A stretch of DNA of 64,000 nt from Achromobacter sp. UMC46 (GTDB taxonomy: Bacteria > Pseudomonadota > Gammaproteobacteria > Burkholderiales > Burkholderiaceae_B), in NCBI RefSeq assembly GCF_014170335.1, contig NZ_LZZS01000004.1, forward strand, positions 930,001 through 994,000, given 5' to 3'. Below, one piece after another: positions 1 to 8,088 of this stretch. The notes below the pieces were generated by a model, which saw nothing but the letters and a program-made list of their open reading frames with translations, was not told where the DNA came from and searched no databases. Positions within the stretch are counted from its first letter, which is position 1. Each line of letters begins with the position of its first letter. The translations under genes were made by a program, and so were the position numbers.

Positions 1-22
1 TACGGAAAGATTCGATCTTCAT
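1..22 (-). CDS. 5' end of a divergent gene, cut by the window edge
   Basis: On the minus strand an ATG at 22-20 opens a frame reading MKIESFR before the window ends. A GAGG sequence lies about 8 bases upstream of it, the right place for a ribosome binding site. The gene diverges from the Bug receptor gene at 166. The MKIESFR-type start is common in enolase-superfamily sugar-acid dehydratases, but seven residues cannot assign a family. The shared region 23-165 should hold both promoters; I recognise no operator there. Confidence 0.4.
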
Positions 23-165
23 CAGAAATCCTCACGTAGTGTTTTAAGAATCCTCGCTTTATATCATCAGGCGCGGGCCCTAGTATTCGCTTCAGACAAA
101 ACGACAAGCGGCAGGATCGCAGGCGGGTGACGCCGGGCGGCCAGATCGCGATCGAGGAGACCCCC

Positions 166-1170
166 ATGACGAAGACCCTTGCCGGCTTACGCGCCGCCTT
201 GCTGTCCCCCTTACTGCCCGCCTTGGCGTTGACCGTTGCGCTGGGCGCCCCGGGCCTGGCCGCGGCGCAGGTTGCGCCTGCCGTTCCCGCGACCATCACG
301 ATGGTGGTGCCGTTCCCGCCGGGAGGCAGCAACGACGTGTTCGCCCGGGTGCTGGCGGAAAAGCTGGGCGCTCGCCTGTCGACCACGGTGATCGTCGAAA
401 ACCGGCCCGGCGCGGGCGGCGCGATCGGCGCCGAGTATGTGGCCCGTGCGCCCAAGGACGGTTCCGTGCTGATGCTGTCGTCGTCCACGCTGACCACCAA
501 CGCCGCCGTGCAGACCAACTTGAAGTACGACGTGGTGCGCAGCTTTGCCCCGGTGGCGATGCTGGCGCGCAGCCCGATGGCGCTGGTGGTGGGCAAGGAC
601 TCGCCCTATCAGTCCATGGCCGACCTGCTGGCGGCCGGCCGCAAGGAACCCGGCAAGCTGACGTACGGCAGCGCCGGCCTGGGGTCGGTCAACCAGATGG
701 CCAGCGAAATCCTGGCGGGTGGCGAAAAGACGTCGTTCACGCATGTGCCCTACAAAGGCATGTCGCATGCGCTGAACGACCTGGCCGGCGGGCGGGTCGA
801 CTTCGTGATCGGCAGCTTCGCGTCGACGGCCTCGCTGCTCAAGGGCGGCAAGCTGCGCGTGCTGGCCGTGACCTCGCCCGAGCGGTCGAAGTTCTATCCG
901 GCTCTGCCCACGATCGGCGAAGGCCAGCCGGGTTATTCGGTGGAGCTCTGGTGGGGCGTGCTGGCGCCTGCGGGCACGCCCGCGCCCTTGGTGGACAAGC
1001 TGAACGCCGAGATCCGCGGCATCGTCAACGACCAGAAGATGCGCGCCATGTTCGCGGAAGAAAGCGCCGTGCCCGCGGAACTGACCGTGCCGCAATTCGC
1101 GGAACTGGTCCAGGCCGACGCCGCCAAGTGGAAGCAGGTGGCCCGCGACCGCAACATCTCCATCCAGTAG
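166..1170 (+). CDS. Bug/TctC-family periplasmic solute receptor
   Basis: Predicted 334-residue extracytoplasmic binding protein of the tripartite tricarboxylate transporter (Bug) family, which usually captures carboxylates. Residues 1-35 form a signal peptide (basic start, Leu/Ala-rich core, cleavage near AAAQ). Family hallmarks follow: VPFPPGGSNDVFAR near residue 50, a VVENRPGAGG stretch, and HVPYKGMSHALNDLAGGRVD in the middle. I chose ATG 166 because GAGGAGA lies 5 bases upstream and it starts a clean signal peptide; an upstream in-frame start at 127 would put 13 residues before it. No TctA/TctB permease gene is nearby, usual for the expanded Bug families of Bordetella and Achromobacter. 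The downstream lyase and CoA transferase suggest a dicarboxylate or branched hydroxy-acid ligand (inference). Confidence 0.9.
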   Translation: MTKTLAGLRAALLSPLLPALALTVALGAPGLAAAQVAPAVPATITMVVPFPPGGSNDVFARVLAEKLGARLSTTVIVENRPGAGGAIGAEYVARAPKDGSVLMLSSSTLTTNAAVQTNLKYDVVRSFAPVAMLARSPMALVVGKDSPYQSMADLLAAGRKEPGKLTYGSAGLGSVNQMASEILAGGEKTSFTHVPYKGMSHALNDLAGGRVDFVIGSFASTASLLKGGKLRVLAVTSPERSKFYPALPTIGEGQPGYSVELWWGVLAPAGTPAPLVDKLNAEIRGIVNDQKMRAMFAEESAVPAELTVPQFAELVQADAAKWKQVARDRNISIQ

Positions 1171-1212
1171 ACGACCTGTCCGCATCAACCCCTGATTCCT
1201 TGAGTGGCAAGC

Positions 1213-2103
1213 ATGAGAAGCAAACTGTTCGTACCCGGATCGCGCCCCGAGTTGTTCGCCAAAGCGCTGGCGGGCGCCGCCGACGCCTTGTCGTTCGACC
1301 TGGAGGACGCCGTGGCCCCGTCGCGCAAGGCCGAGGCGCGCGGCCATCTGGCCCGCATGCTGGCGCAGCCTGAAGCCGCCGCATCGGGCAAGACGCTGAT
1401 CGTGCGCGTCAATGCGCTGGATTCCGGCCAGTTCCATGCCGATGTGCAGGCGGTCGTGCGGCCGGGGCTGCATCTGGTGAACCTGCCCAAGGCGGAATGC
1501 GAGGCCGATGTGGTGGCGGCAGCCAGCGCCGTCGAGCAAGCATGCCGCGCCAATGGCGTGGACAGCCCGGTGGGGCTGCTGCTGAACATCGAGTCGCCGC
1601 GCGCATTGCGCCGGGCGGCCAGCCTGGCGGCGGCGCATCCCGGCGTGGCGGGTCTGCAATTGGGGCTGGGCGACTTGTTCGAACCTGCCGGCATCGCCCG
1701 CCGCGAACCGGCCGCGGTGCAGCAGGCGATGTTCGCGCTGCGCATGGCGGCGGCCGAGGCGGGCGTGTTCGCCTACGACTCCGCCTTCGCCAACATCGAC
1801 GACGAAGCCGGCTATCGGGCCGAAGCGGAACTGGCCCGCAGCCTGGGCTATATCGGCAAGAGCTGCATCCACCCGCGCCAGGTGCCATTGGCCAATGCGG
1901 CGTTCCATCCCACCGATGAAGAGATCGCGCACGCCGGCCGGGTGGTACGGGCCGCGCGGGACGCGTCCGCCCAGGGCGTGGCCGCGTTCGTGGTGGATGG
2001 GCGCATGATCGACGGCCCCTTCCTGCGCCGCGCTGAAGCGATATTGCGGGCAGCGGCGGGTCTGGGACTTGCGGAAGCGGCCAACCCGGCGCAGGCCCAA
2101 TGA
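1213..2103 (+). CDS. HpcH/HpaI aldolase / CitE-like lyase
   Basis: Predicted 296-residue TIM-barrel lyase of the CitE/HpcH class, which cleaves or forms C-C bonds of malyl-CoA, citramalyl-CoA or similar thioesters. It opens with RSKLFVPGSRPELFAKA and SFDLEDAV (phosphate/CoA site and an acidic metal ligand); NIESPRAL and LGLGDLF complete the metal site. ATG 1213 is preferred to the in-frame GTG at 1204 because the family begins directly with the FVPG strand. The stop overlaps the next start in an ATGA arrangement, so translation is probably coupled to the CaiB-type transferase. Together they would activate a dicarboxylate to its CoA ester and cleave it. The exact substrate is unknown. Confidence 0.85.
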   Translation: MRSKLFVPGSRPELFAKALAGAADALSFDLEDAVAPSRKAEARGHLARMLAQPEAAASGKTLIVRVNALDSGQFHADVQAVVRPGLHLVNLPKAECEADVVAAASAVEQACRANGVDSPVGLLLNIESPRALRRAASLAAAHPGVAGLQLGLGDLFEPAGIARREPAAVQQAMFALRMAAAEAGVFAYDSAFANIDDEAGYRAEAELARSLGYIGKSCIHPRQVPLANAAFHPTDEEIAHAGRVVRAARDASAQGVAAFVVDGRMIDGPFLRRAEAILRAAAGLGLAEAANPAQAQ

Positions 2104-3296
2104 CGGCCCCCGCCACGCAATCGGCCGGCGGCCCGCTGGCGGGCGTCCGTGTGCTGGACCTGAGCGCCTATATCGCCGGGCCGTATGGCTGCGCGCTCCT
2201 GGCGGATCAGGGGGCGGACGTCATCAAGGTCGAGCCCCCCAGTGGCGACAACCTGCGCAAGTACCCGTCCACGCTGGAGGCCGAGAGCCGCGCCTTTCTG
2301 GGCGTGAACCGCGGCAAGCGCGGATTGGTCCTGGACTTGAAGAATCCGGATGCGCTGGCCGTGCTGCGCGACCTGGCGCGGCAGGCGGACGTGCTGGTGC
2401 ACAACTTCCGCCCCAGCGTGCCGGCGCGCCTGGGCATTGCCTATGAGCAATTGGCCGACATCAGCCCGCGCCTGATCTACTGCGCCGTCACCGGCTATGG
2501 CGAAACAGGGCCGCTGAAGGACAAGGCGGGCTATGACCAGGTGCTGCAGACGATGACGGGCATGTGCGCCTTGCAGGGCAAGGCCGAGGGGCCGCCCGAG
2601 ATCCTGTACGGATCGGTGGTGGATTACTACGCCTCGTCCATGGTGGCGGCCGGCGTGGCCTCGGCGCTGTATGAACGCGAACGCAGCGGGCGGGGCCAGT
2701 TCGTGGGGGTATCGCTGCTGCGCAGCGCGCTGGCCCTGCAGTCGGCAAGGCTCGTCTGGGCCGAAGGCGAACCGCGCGACGTCGGCCGCGATATGCGTTC
2801 CGGCGGCATCACGGGCATCCATCCCACCGGCGAAGGCTATCTGTACATCTCGGCGAACACGCCGCATTTCTGGCAGGCGCTATGCGCCAAGACCGGCTTG
2901 CCGGAACTTGCCGCCAGCGAACGCTACGATTCCGTGCGCAAGCGCGCCGAACACCGCGACGAGATCGTGCCGCGCCTGCACGAGGCGCTTCGCGCGCGCA
3001 CCGCGCTGGAGTGGGAAGCATGGTTCGGCGAAGAGGTCCCCTGCGCCGCCGCGCGCGGCGTGGAAGACATGTTCGATTTTCCGCAGGTGCAGGCCGAGCA
3101 GATGGTTTCGACCTTCACGCACCCCGTGGTGGGCAGCTACCGGGGATTCGCCCAGGCCATCAAGTTCGGCCGCAGCCAACCGGACACGCCCCGCGCCGCG
3201 CCGGCGTTCGGCGAACACAGCGAGGCGGTGCTGGCGGAGGCGGGGATGTCGGCGGAGCGGGTGGCGGCATTGCGAGACCGCGGCGCGCTGGGATGA
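2100..3296 (+). CDS. CaiB/BaiF-type (class III) CoA transferase
   Basis: 398-residue family III CoA transferase, moving CoA between carboxylic acids. The N-terminal half has the family start (LAGVRVLDLSAYIAGPYG), GADVIKVEPP and the NRGKRGLVLDLK segment. The catalytic aspartate is most likely D175 in GSVVDYYAS. Length is normal for the family. It overlaps the CitE-like gene by 4 bases and ends 10 bases before the convergent biotin gene. With the upstream lyase it forms a two-enzyme activate-and-cleave route of the kind used for itaconate, citramalate or methylsuccinate; which acid cannot be read from sequence. Confidence 0.88.
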   Translation: MTAPATQSAGGPLAGVRVLDLSAYIAGPYGCALLADQGADVIKVEPPSGDNLRKYPSTLEAESRAFLGVNRGKRGLVLDLKNPDALAVLRDLARQADVLVHNFRPSVPARLGIAYEQLADISPRLIYCAVTGYGETGPLKDKAGYDQVLQTMTGMCALQGKAEGPPEILYGSVVDYYASSMVAAGVASALYERERSGRGQFVGVSLLRSALALQSARLVWAEGEPRDVGRDMRSGGITGIHPTGEGYLYISANTPHFWQALCAKTGLPELAASERYDSVRKRAEHRDEIVPRLHEALRARTALEWEAWFGEEVPCAAARGVEDMFDFPQVQAEQMVSTFTHPVVGSYRGFAQAIKFGRSQPDTPRAAPAFGEHSEAVLAEAGMSAERVAALRDRGALG

Positions 3297-3306
3297 GGCC
3301 GAACGC

Positions 3307-5412
3307 CTAGCCCGCCACCGCGGGAGTTCCGCCCAATGCCGCCAGGCATTCTTCCAGCGGGGGAATATCTCGCGCCAGCGCGTCGACGGCGGCGGCGTCG
3401 ACTTTGGCCAAGGGCGGGATCTCGGCCAGCACGCGCACGTCGCCGAAGCGCTCGATGGCCTCCTTGTTGCCGGCCGACAGCGGGCCGCTCATGACGACGC
3501 CCAGCACGGGGATGCCGCGGCGCTTAAGCGCTTCCAGGCTCAGCAGCGTGTGGTTGATGGTCCCCAGGCCGCTGCGCGCGGCCAGCACCACCGGCATGTC
3601 CAGGCGGGCGATCAGGTCGATCATCATGTGCGTGTCGTCGATGGGCACGTACAGGCCGCCTGCGCCTTCCACGATCAAGGGGGCGCGGGTGGACGGCGGC
3701 ACGATGGTGGTCGCATCCACGACCGTGTCTTCCAGCGTGGCGGCGGCCCAGGGCGAAAGCGGCGCCTGCAGCACGTAGGCGGGCAGATGCAGGCGCTCGG
3801 GCGGCAGTTGGGCCAGTTGGGCGACGGTCTCGGTGTCGCCGGGATCTTCAGATACGCCGGTCTGCACCGGTTTCCAGTAGTCGGCGTTCCAGGCGCGCGC
3901 AAGGATGGCGGACACCAGCGTCTTGCCGATGCCGGTATCCGTCCCGGTCACGAAAACCCCCGCGGGGCGTTGCGTCGATTTTTTCCACATACCGTAGGCC
4001 AGGTGATACGTCACCGTGGCTCCTTGTTCGTCGAATGCCGCCAGCACGCGGCGCAGGGCCGCCGGGCCGAGCGGCGGGCGTCCGGGGGCCGGCGTGGTGG
4101 CGCCGATGCCTTTCAGGCCTTTCAGGAAAGTCAGGCCGTCAGGATGATTTTGTATCAGCCGTTCGCTGTGCACGCCACCGGCCAGATTGCCCATGGCCGG
4201 ATGGATGGCGGCGCGGGCGGGATAGTGTGGCGTGGCGGCCACGAGGCCCGCGGCCCGATGCGCGGCGCGCCATTCGCCGAAGGTACCGTCGGCCAGCGTC
4301 GCCACGGCCAGATGGCCGCCCGGCGCCAGCAGCGCGGCCAACTTGCCCAGGCCGGCGTTCAAATCCGTAAACCATTGCACGGCCAGGCTGGAGCAGATCA
4401 GATCGTAGGGCCCGGTCAGGGCGCCGGGATGTTCGCCGTCCAGTACCTGGTACCTGGCCGTGCCGGGCAGCGCCGGCCCGCGCTGGGCCGCCGCCAGCAT
4501 CGCGGGCGAGATGTCGGTGACCGTCCAGTCGGCCGGCCCCAGCCGGCGCGCCAGCGCCTGGGTCAGCAGTCCGGTGCCGCAGCCGATTTCCAGGATGCGG
4601 GGGCGGGCGGGCAATCGAAGCCGGGCGATATCGCCGGCCAGCCGTTGCGCCGTGACGCGCTGGATGGGCGCATGGTCGTCATACCGGTGCGCGGCCGCGC
4701 CGAAGCGGGCGGCGACTTGCGGCTTGCGCGGCGCGCGCGGAGCGTGCGTCAATCGCGCGATGAATCCGGCGATATGCCGTGCGCACCACGGCGCGTCCGA
4801 CACTGGCAACAGGTGGCCGCCTTGTTCCCGCTCATGGTGTTCGTCGTCTGGCCGTCCACCGAATGCGGCCTGCGTCATCGACGCCGGGACGATCGGGTCG
4901 TCCTGGCCCGCCAGGACCAGTAGCGGGACGGACAGGGCCGCCAGCGCGTCGCGTTGATTCTCGTCGCGCAGGGCTTCCAGGTCTTGCGACAACGGCGCCA
5001 GCCGCGGCTCGCCGAAGGCGGAGGCATCGCCGCAGCGCTGGCGGAAGTCCTGCAAGACGGCGGACGGGTCGGCGGACAGGCGCTTCACCATGCGGTCGAG
5101 CATGCGGCGCGGCACGCCGGCGTCGAAGTCCGGCCCGGCGCCAAAGCGCGGGAAGCCGTTGATCGACACCAGGCCGATGCAGCCTGCGGGCAGCCTGCGC
5201 AGCAATCGCAGCAGGCCCATCGAGTGTCCGATGGCAATGACCGGGCCATCGGCTTTCGGTTCGTGGCCGGGCCCGAAGTAGCCGGCGTCGGTAGTCATGT
5301 GCGGCCAATCGCGCAGTTCGGCGCGCAGCGGCGCCCAGACCGAGGCGTCGAAGGCCCAGCCGTGGACGAACAGCAAGGTGGGGCGCGCGGGCAGGGCGCG
5401 GGCGCCCGTCAT
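3307..5412 (-). CDS. bioC/bioD: BioH-BioC-BioD fusion: pimeloyl-ACP esterase, malonyl-ACP methyltransferase and dethiobiotin synthetase in one chain
   Basis: One open frame of 701 residues carries three biotin-pathway domains. Residues 1-220 are an alpha/beta hydrolase like BioH/BioG, with GHSMG (Ser64), Asp171/172 in GQDDP and His200 in GGHLLP as the likely triad. Residues about 232-478 are a SAM methyltransferase of the BioC type, motif I ILEIGCGTG at 273-281. Residues about 483-701 are BioD, with the P-loop GTDTGIGKT at 490-498 and EGAGGLYVP. No stop separates the domains. An internal ATG (Met475, at 3990) precedes BioD but lacks a good ribosome site. The start at 5412 overlaps the bioF stop (ATGA), so the chain is coupled to bioF. 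BioH-BioC fusions are known; I am not aware of this three-domain form. Confidence 0.87.
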   Translation of the reverse strand: MTGARALPARPTLLFVHGWAFDASVWAPLRAELRDWPHMTTDAGYFGPGHEPKADGPVIAIGHSMGLLRLLRRLPAGCIGLVSINGFPRFGAGPDFDAGVPRRMLDRMVKRLSADPSAVLQDFRQRCGDASAFGEPRLAPLSQDLEALRDENQRDALAALSVPLLVLAGQDDPIVPASMTQAAFGGRPDDEHHEREQGGHLLPVSDAPWCARHIAGFIARLTHAPRAPRKPQVAARFGAAAHRYDDHAPIQRVTAQRLAGDIARLRLPARPRILEIGCGTGLLTQALARRLGPADWTVTDISPAMLAAAQRGPALPGTARYQVLDGEHPGALTGPYDLICSSLAVQWFTDLNAGLGKLAALLAPGGHLAVATLADGTFGEWRAAHRAAGLVAATPHYPARAAIHPAMGNLAGGVHSERLIQNHPDGLTFLKGLKGIGATTPAPGRPPLGPAALRRVLAAFDEQGATVTYHLAYGMWKKSTQRPAGVFVTGTDTGIGKTLVSAILARAWNADYWKPVQTGVSEDPGDTETVAQLAQLPPERLHLPAYVLQAPLSPWAAATLEDTVVDATTIVPPSTRAPLIVEGAGGLYVPIDDTHMMIDLIARLDMPVVLAARSGLGTINHTLLSLEALKRRGIPVLGVVMSGPLSAGNKEAIERFGDVRVLAEIPPLAKVDAAAVDALARDIPPLEECLAALGGTPAVAG

Positions 5413-6596
5413 GCCAGCGCCGCCGCAAAACCGGCGACGAGTTGCGCCACGTCGGCGTCGCGGTGCGCGGCGCTGAGCGTCACGCGCAGCCGGCTGGTGC
5501 CCGCGGGCACCGTGGGCGGGCGGATCGCCACGGCCAACAGCCCCTGGCGTTCCAGGCTGGCGGCCATTGCCAGCGCGCGGCCTTCGTCGCCCACGATGGC
5601 GGGCACGATCTGGGTGGAAGACGCGCCGGTGTCCAACCCCAGGCCCTGGAGGGCGGCGCGCAAGTGGTCGCCCGCGGCCGCCAACCGGGCGCGTTCCGCA
5701 TCCAGCGTGGGCACGAGGTCCAGCGCCGCGTCCATCGCGCCCAGCACCGCGGGCGGCAGCGCCGTGGTGTAGATGAAGCCGGAGCACGCATTGATCAAGT
5801 AATCGCACAGCGCCCGCGACCCCGCCACATACGCGCCGAATCCGCCCAACGCCTTGCTGAACGTGCCCATGGCCAGGTCGATGCGGCCCGGCGCCAAGCC
5901 GGCCAGTCCCATGCCACCGGGGCCGAGCACGCCCGTGGCGTGGGCTTCGTCCAGATAGGCGAAGGCCTGATAGCGGTCGGCCAGATCGGCCAGCCGGACG
6001 ACATCGGTCCGGTCCCCATCCATGCTGAACACGCTTTCCGTGACGATGAATCTGGCGACGGGCTTGTCCCCGCCTGGTTCAGCCCTGGCCGCCAGCAGCT
6101 GCTCCAGATGGTCCAGGTCGTTGTGCCGGAAACGGATCTGCTTCACGCCGGCCGCCTGGCAGCCATGGTGCAGGCTGGCGTGGTTCAGCTTGTCGGCATA
6201 GAGCTCGACCTCGCCCTGGGTCGCGGCGGCGCGCAGCAGGGCGGGCAGCACGGCGGCGTTGGCCTGCCAGCCGGAGGCCAGCAGCAGCGCGGCCTCGGTG
6301 CCTTTCAGGCGGGCGAGCTTGGCTTCCACCTGTTCGTGCAGGTCCAGATTGCCGCAGACCAGGCGCGAGGCCTGGGCGCCGGCCCCATGTCGCGCCGCCC
6401 ATTCCCGGGCGCGTTCGACCAGCAACGGGTGCCTGGACAGGCCCAGATAGTCGTTGCTTGAGAAATTCAGCATGGGCGTGCCGTTCAGCACGATCCGGCC
6501 GGGCGGCGCAGCCGTGGCGGTGCGGAGGCGGCGGCGTACGCGACGGGCGTCGGCGGCGGCCAACTCGGAGGAAAACAGGGAATCCAGCTTTGACAT
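5409..6596 (-). CDS. bioF: 8-amino-7-oxononanoate synthase BioF
   Basis: 395-residue PLP enzyme that condenses pimeloyl-ACP (or CoA) with L-alanine, the first ring-forming step of biotin synthesis. Fold-type I alpha-oxoamine synthase features are clear: NFSSNDYLGLSRHP near 44-57, SRLVCGN, DEAHATGVLG near 216-225 and the PLP lysine K248 in GTFSKALGG. ATG 6596 is chosen because MSKLDSLFSSEL matches the usual N-terminus; the 49 extra codons of the longer frame read through the divergent promoter region and look non-coding. It is followed with a 4-base overlap by the BioH-BioC-BioD gene and faces bioA. Confidence 0.94.
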   Translation of the reverse strand: MSKLDSLFSSELAAADARRVRRRLRTATAAPPGRIVLNGTPMLNFSSNDYLGLSRHPLLVERAREWAARHGAGAQASRLVCGNLDLHEQVEAKLARLKGTEAALLLASGWQANAAVLPALLRAAATQGEVELYADKLNHASLHHGCQAAGVKQIRFRHNDLDHLEQLLAARAEPGGDKPVARFIVTESVFSMDGDRTDVVRLADLADRYQAFAYLDEAHATGVLGPGGMGLAGLAPGRIDLAMGTFSKALGGFGAYVAGSRALCDYLINACSGFIYTTALPPAVLGAMDAALDLVPTLDAERARLAAAGDHLRAALQGLGLDTGASSTQIVPAIVGDEGRALAMAASLERQGLLAVAIRPPTVPAGTSRLRVTLSAAHRDADVAQLVAGFAAALA

Positions 6597-6745
6597 CAAT
6601 CGATCCGGCAGCGGCCGGGCAGAGGGGGATGCCCGCGCCAGGCCGTAGAATGCGGGCCATTGTAGTGGAGGCGCGCGCGGCGGTTTTCGGGGGCAAACCC
6701 CTCTGGAACCACCCGGGCCGCCGCCGGTTTTCGCGGAGTCCAATC
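6597..6745. promoter_or_regulatory. Divergent bioF/bioA promoter region
   Basis: This 149-base gap between the two divergent biotin genes must hold both promoters. A TAGAAT hexamer at 6646-6651 could be the -10 of bioA, but no matching -35 is evident. I looked for the enterobacterial BirA operator (TTGTAAACC and its inverted partner) and did not find it. Control by another regulator, or none, is possible. Confidence 0.35.
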
Positions 6746-8014
6746 ATGCACACGCCCGACTGGGTGGCCCAGGGCCAGCCCCACATCTGGCTTCCCTATG
6801 CCCAAATGAAGACGGCCACGCCGCCGCTCGCGGTCGTGCGCAGCCACGGCAGCCGGCTGGAACTGGCCGACGGCCGCAGCCTGATCGACGGCGTGGCGTC
6901 CTGGTGGACGGCCTGCCACGGCTACAACCATCCCCACATCGCCGAGGCGGTGCGCGCGCAGCTGGACGCGATGCCGCACGTGATGTTCGGCGGGTTGACC
7001 CACGAACCCGCGCTGACACTGGCGCGCCGGCTGGCCGGCCTGCTGGGGCCGGGGCTGGACCGGGTCTTCTATACCGATTCCGGCTCAGTCGCGGTGGAAG
7101 TCGCCATGAAAATGGCGGTGCAGTACTGGCTGAACCAGGGCGAACGCGGCCGCAGCCGCTTCCTGGCGTTCCGCGGCGGCTACCATGGCGACACGTTCGG
7201 CACCATGGCGGTCTGCGATCCCGACGAAGGCATGCACAGCCTGTACCGGGGCATGCTGGCCGAACACGATATCGTCGACCTGCCGCGCGACGAGGCCGCG
7301 ATGGCGGCGCTGGACTCGTTCCTGGAGACGCGCGGGCCGCAACTGGCCGGTATCCTGGTCGAACCGCTGGTGCAGGGCGCCGGCGGCATGCTGCTGCACG
7401 ATCCGGAAGTGCTGCGCCGCCTGCGCCGTTTGGCGGACCGCCACGGCCTGCTGCTGATCTTCGACGAGATCTTCACGGGGTTCGGGCGCACGGGCACGAT
7501 GTTCGCGTTCGAGCAGGCCGGCATCCGGCCTGACATCATCACCTTGTCCAAAGCGCTGACGGGCGGCACGCTGCCCTTGGCCGCCACGGTGGCCAGCAAC
7601 CGGGTGTTCGACGCGTTCTGGTCCGACGATCCGGCGCACGCACTGATGCACGGCCCCACCTTCATGGGCAACGCATTGGCCTGCGCCGCCGCCAACGCGT
7701 CGCTGGACCTGTTCGAATCCGAGCCCCGGCTGGCGCAGGCGCAAGCCCTGTCGACGGCGCTGGCGGCCGGTCTGGCGCCTTGCCGCGACCTGCCCTGGGT
7801 GCGCGACGTGCGCGTGCTGGGCGCGATCGGCGTGGTGGAACTGGACGGCATCGCCGACCGCGAAGCCCTGAAGCGCCGGCTGGTCGAGGCCGGCGTCTGG
7901 GTGCGTCCGTTCGGCAATGTGGTCTATCTGACGCCGGCATTGACCATCGCCGACGACGAACTGGCCGCGTTGATGCGCGCCGTGGTGGACGTGCTGCGCC
8001 AGCAGCGCCCCTGA
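6746..8014 (+). CDS. bioA: Adenosylmethionine-8-amino-7-oxononanoate aminotransferase BioA
   Basis: 422-residue class III aminotransferase converting 7-keto-8-aminopelargonate to 7,8-diaminopelargonate with SAM as amino donor. BioA-specific segments are visible: HIWLPYAQM near residue 13, DGVASWWTACHGYNHP near 48-63, the GYHGDTFGTM loop, and the PLP lysine K269 in TLSKALTGG. The ATG at 6746 gives the normal BioA N-terminus (MHTPDWVAQGQPHIWLPY); a longer in-frame extension exists but lies over the bioF promoter. It works with the divergent bioF and bioHCD genes, leaving only bioB outside the window. Confidence 0.94.
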   Translation: MHTPDWVAQGQPHIWLPYAQMKTATPPLAVVRSHGSRLELADGRSLIDGVASWWTACHGYNHPHIAEAVRAQLDAMPHVMFGGLTHEPALTLARRLAGLLGPGLDRVFYTDSGSVAVEVAMKMAVQYWLNQGERGRSRFLAFRGGYHGDTFGTMAVCDPDEGMHSLYRGMLAEHDIVDLPRDEAAMAALDSFLETRGPQLAGILVEPLVQGAGGMLLHDPEVLRRLRRLADRHGLLLIFDEIFTGFGRTGTMFAFEQAGIRPDIITLSKALTGGTLPLAATVASNRVFDAFWSDDPAHALMHGPTFMGNALACAAANASLDLFESEPRLAQAQALSTALAAGLAPCRDLPWVRDVRVLGAIGVVELDGIADREALKRRLVEAGVWVRPFGNVVYLTPALTIADDELAALMRAVVDVLRQQRP

Positions 8015-8039
8015 TCCGGCCCCGCCCCGGGCGGGCACC

Positions 8040-8088
8040 TTGATTCAGATCAAGGCGCGTGTCCGGGGCGCTGGGTAGCATCGGCGCA
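8040..8088 (+). promoter_or_regulatory. FNR/ANR-dependent promoter, predicted leaderless
   Basis: A perfect FNR-type palindrome TTGATTCAGATCAA occupies 8040-8053, centre 8046.5. A TAGCAT hexamer at 8076-8081 fits a -10 element. The class II spacing of -41.5 puts the transcript start at 8088, which is the A of the ATG of the next gene. No Shine-Dalgarno sequence precedes that ATG. The box is directly visible; the leaderless start is geometric inference. Confidence 0.75.

Noticed and set aside
211-2100. Long minus-strand ORF of 629 codons opposite the Bug and CitE-like genes
   Set aside because: High-GC antisense shadow: His/Arg/Gln-rich, no domain, overlapping two well-supported genes.
3307-3990. 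Separate bioD gene starting at the internal ATG 3990
   Set aside because: No stop before it, no ribosome site, and BioC's usual C-terminus runs straight into it; kept as an alternative only.
2671-4923. Plus-strand ORF of 750 codons across the CoA transferase and biotin genes
   Set aside because: Low-complexity Arg/Gly/Gln translation, runs antisense to the clear BioC and BioD domains.
6597-6745. BirA operator between bioF and bioA
   Set aside because: No match to TTGTAAACC-type inverted arms.
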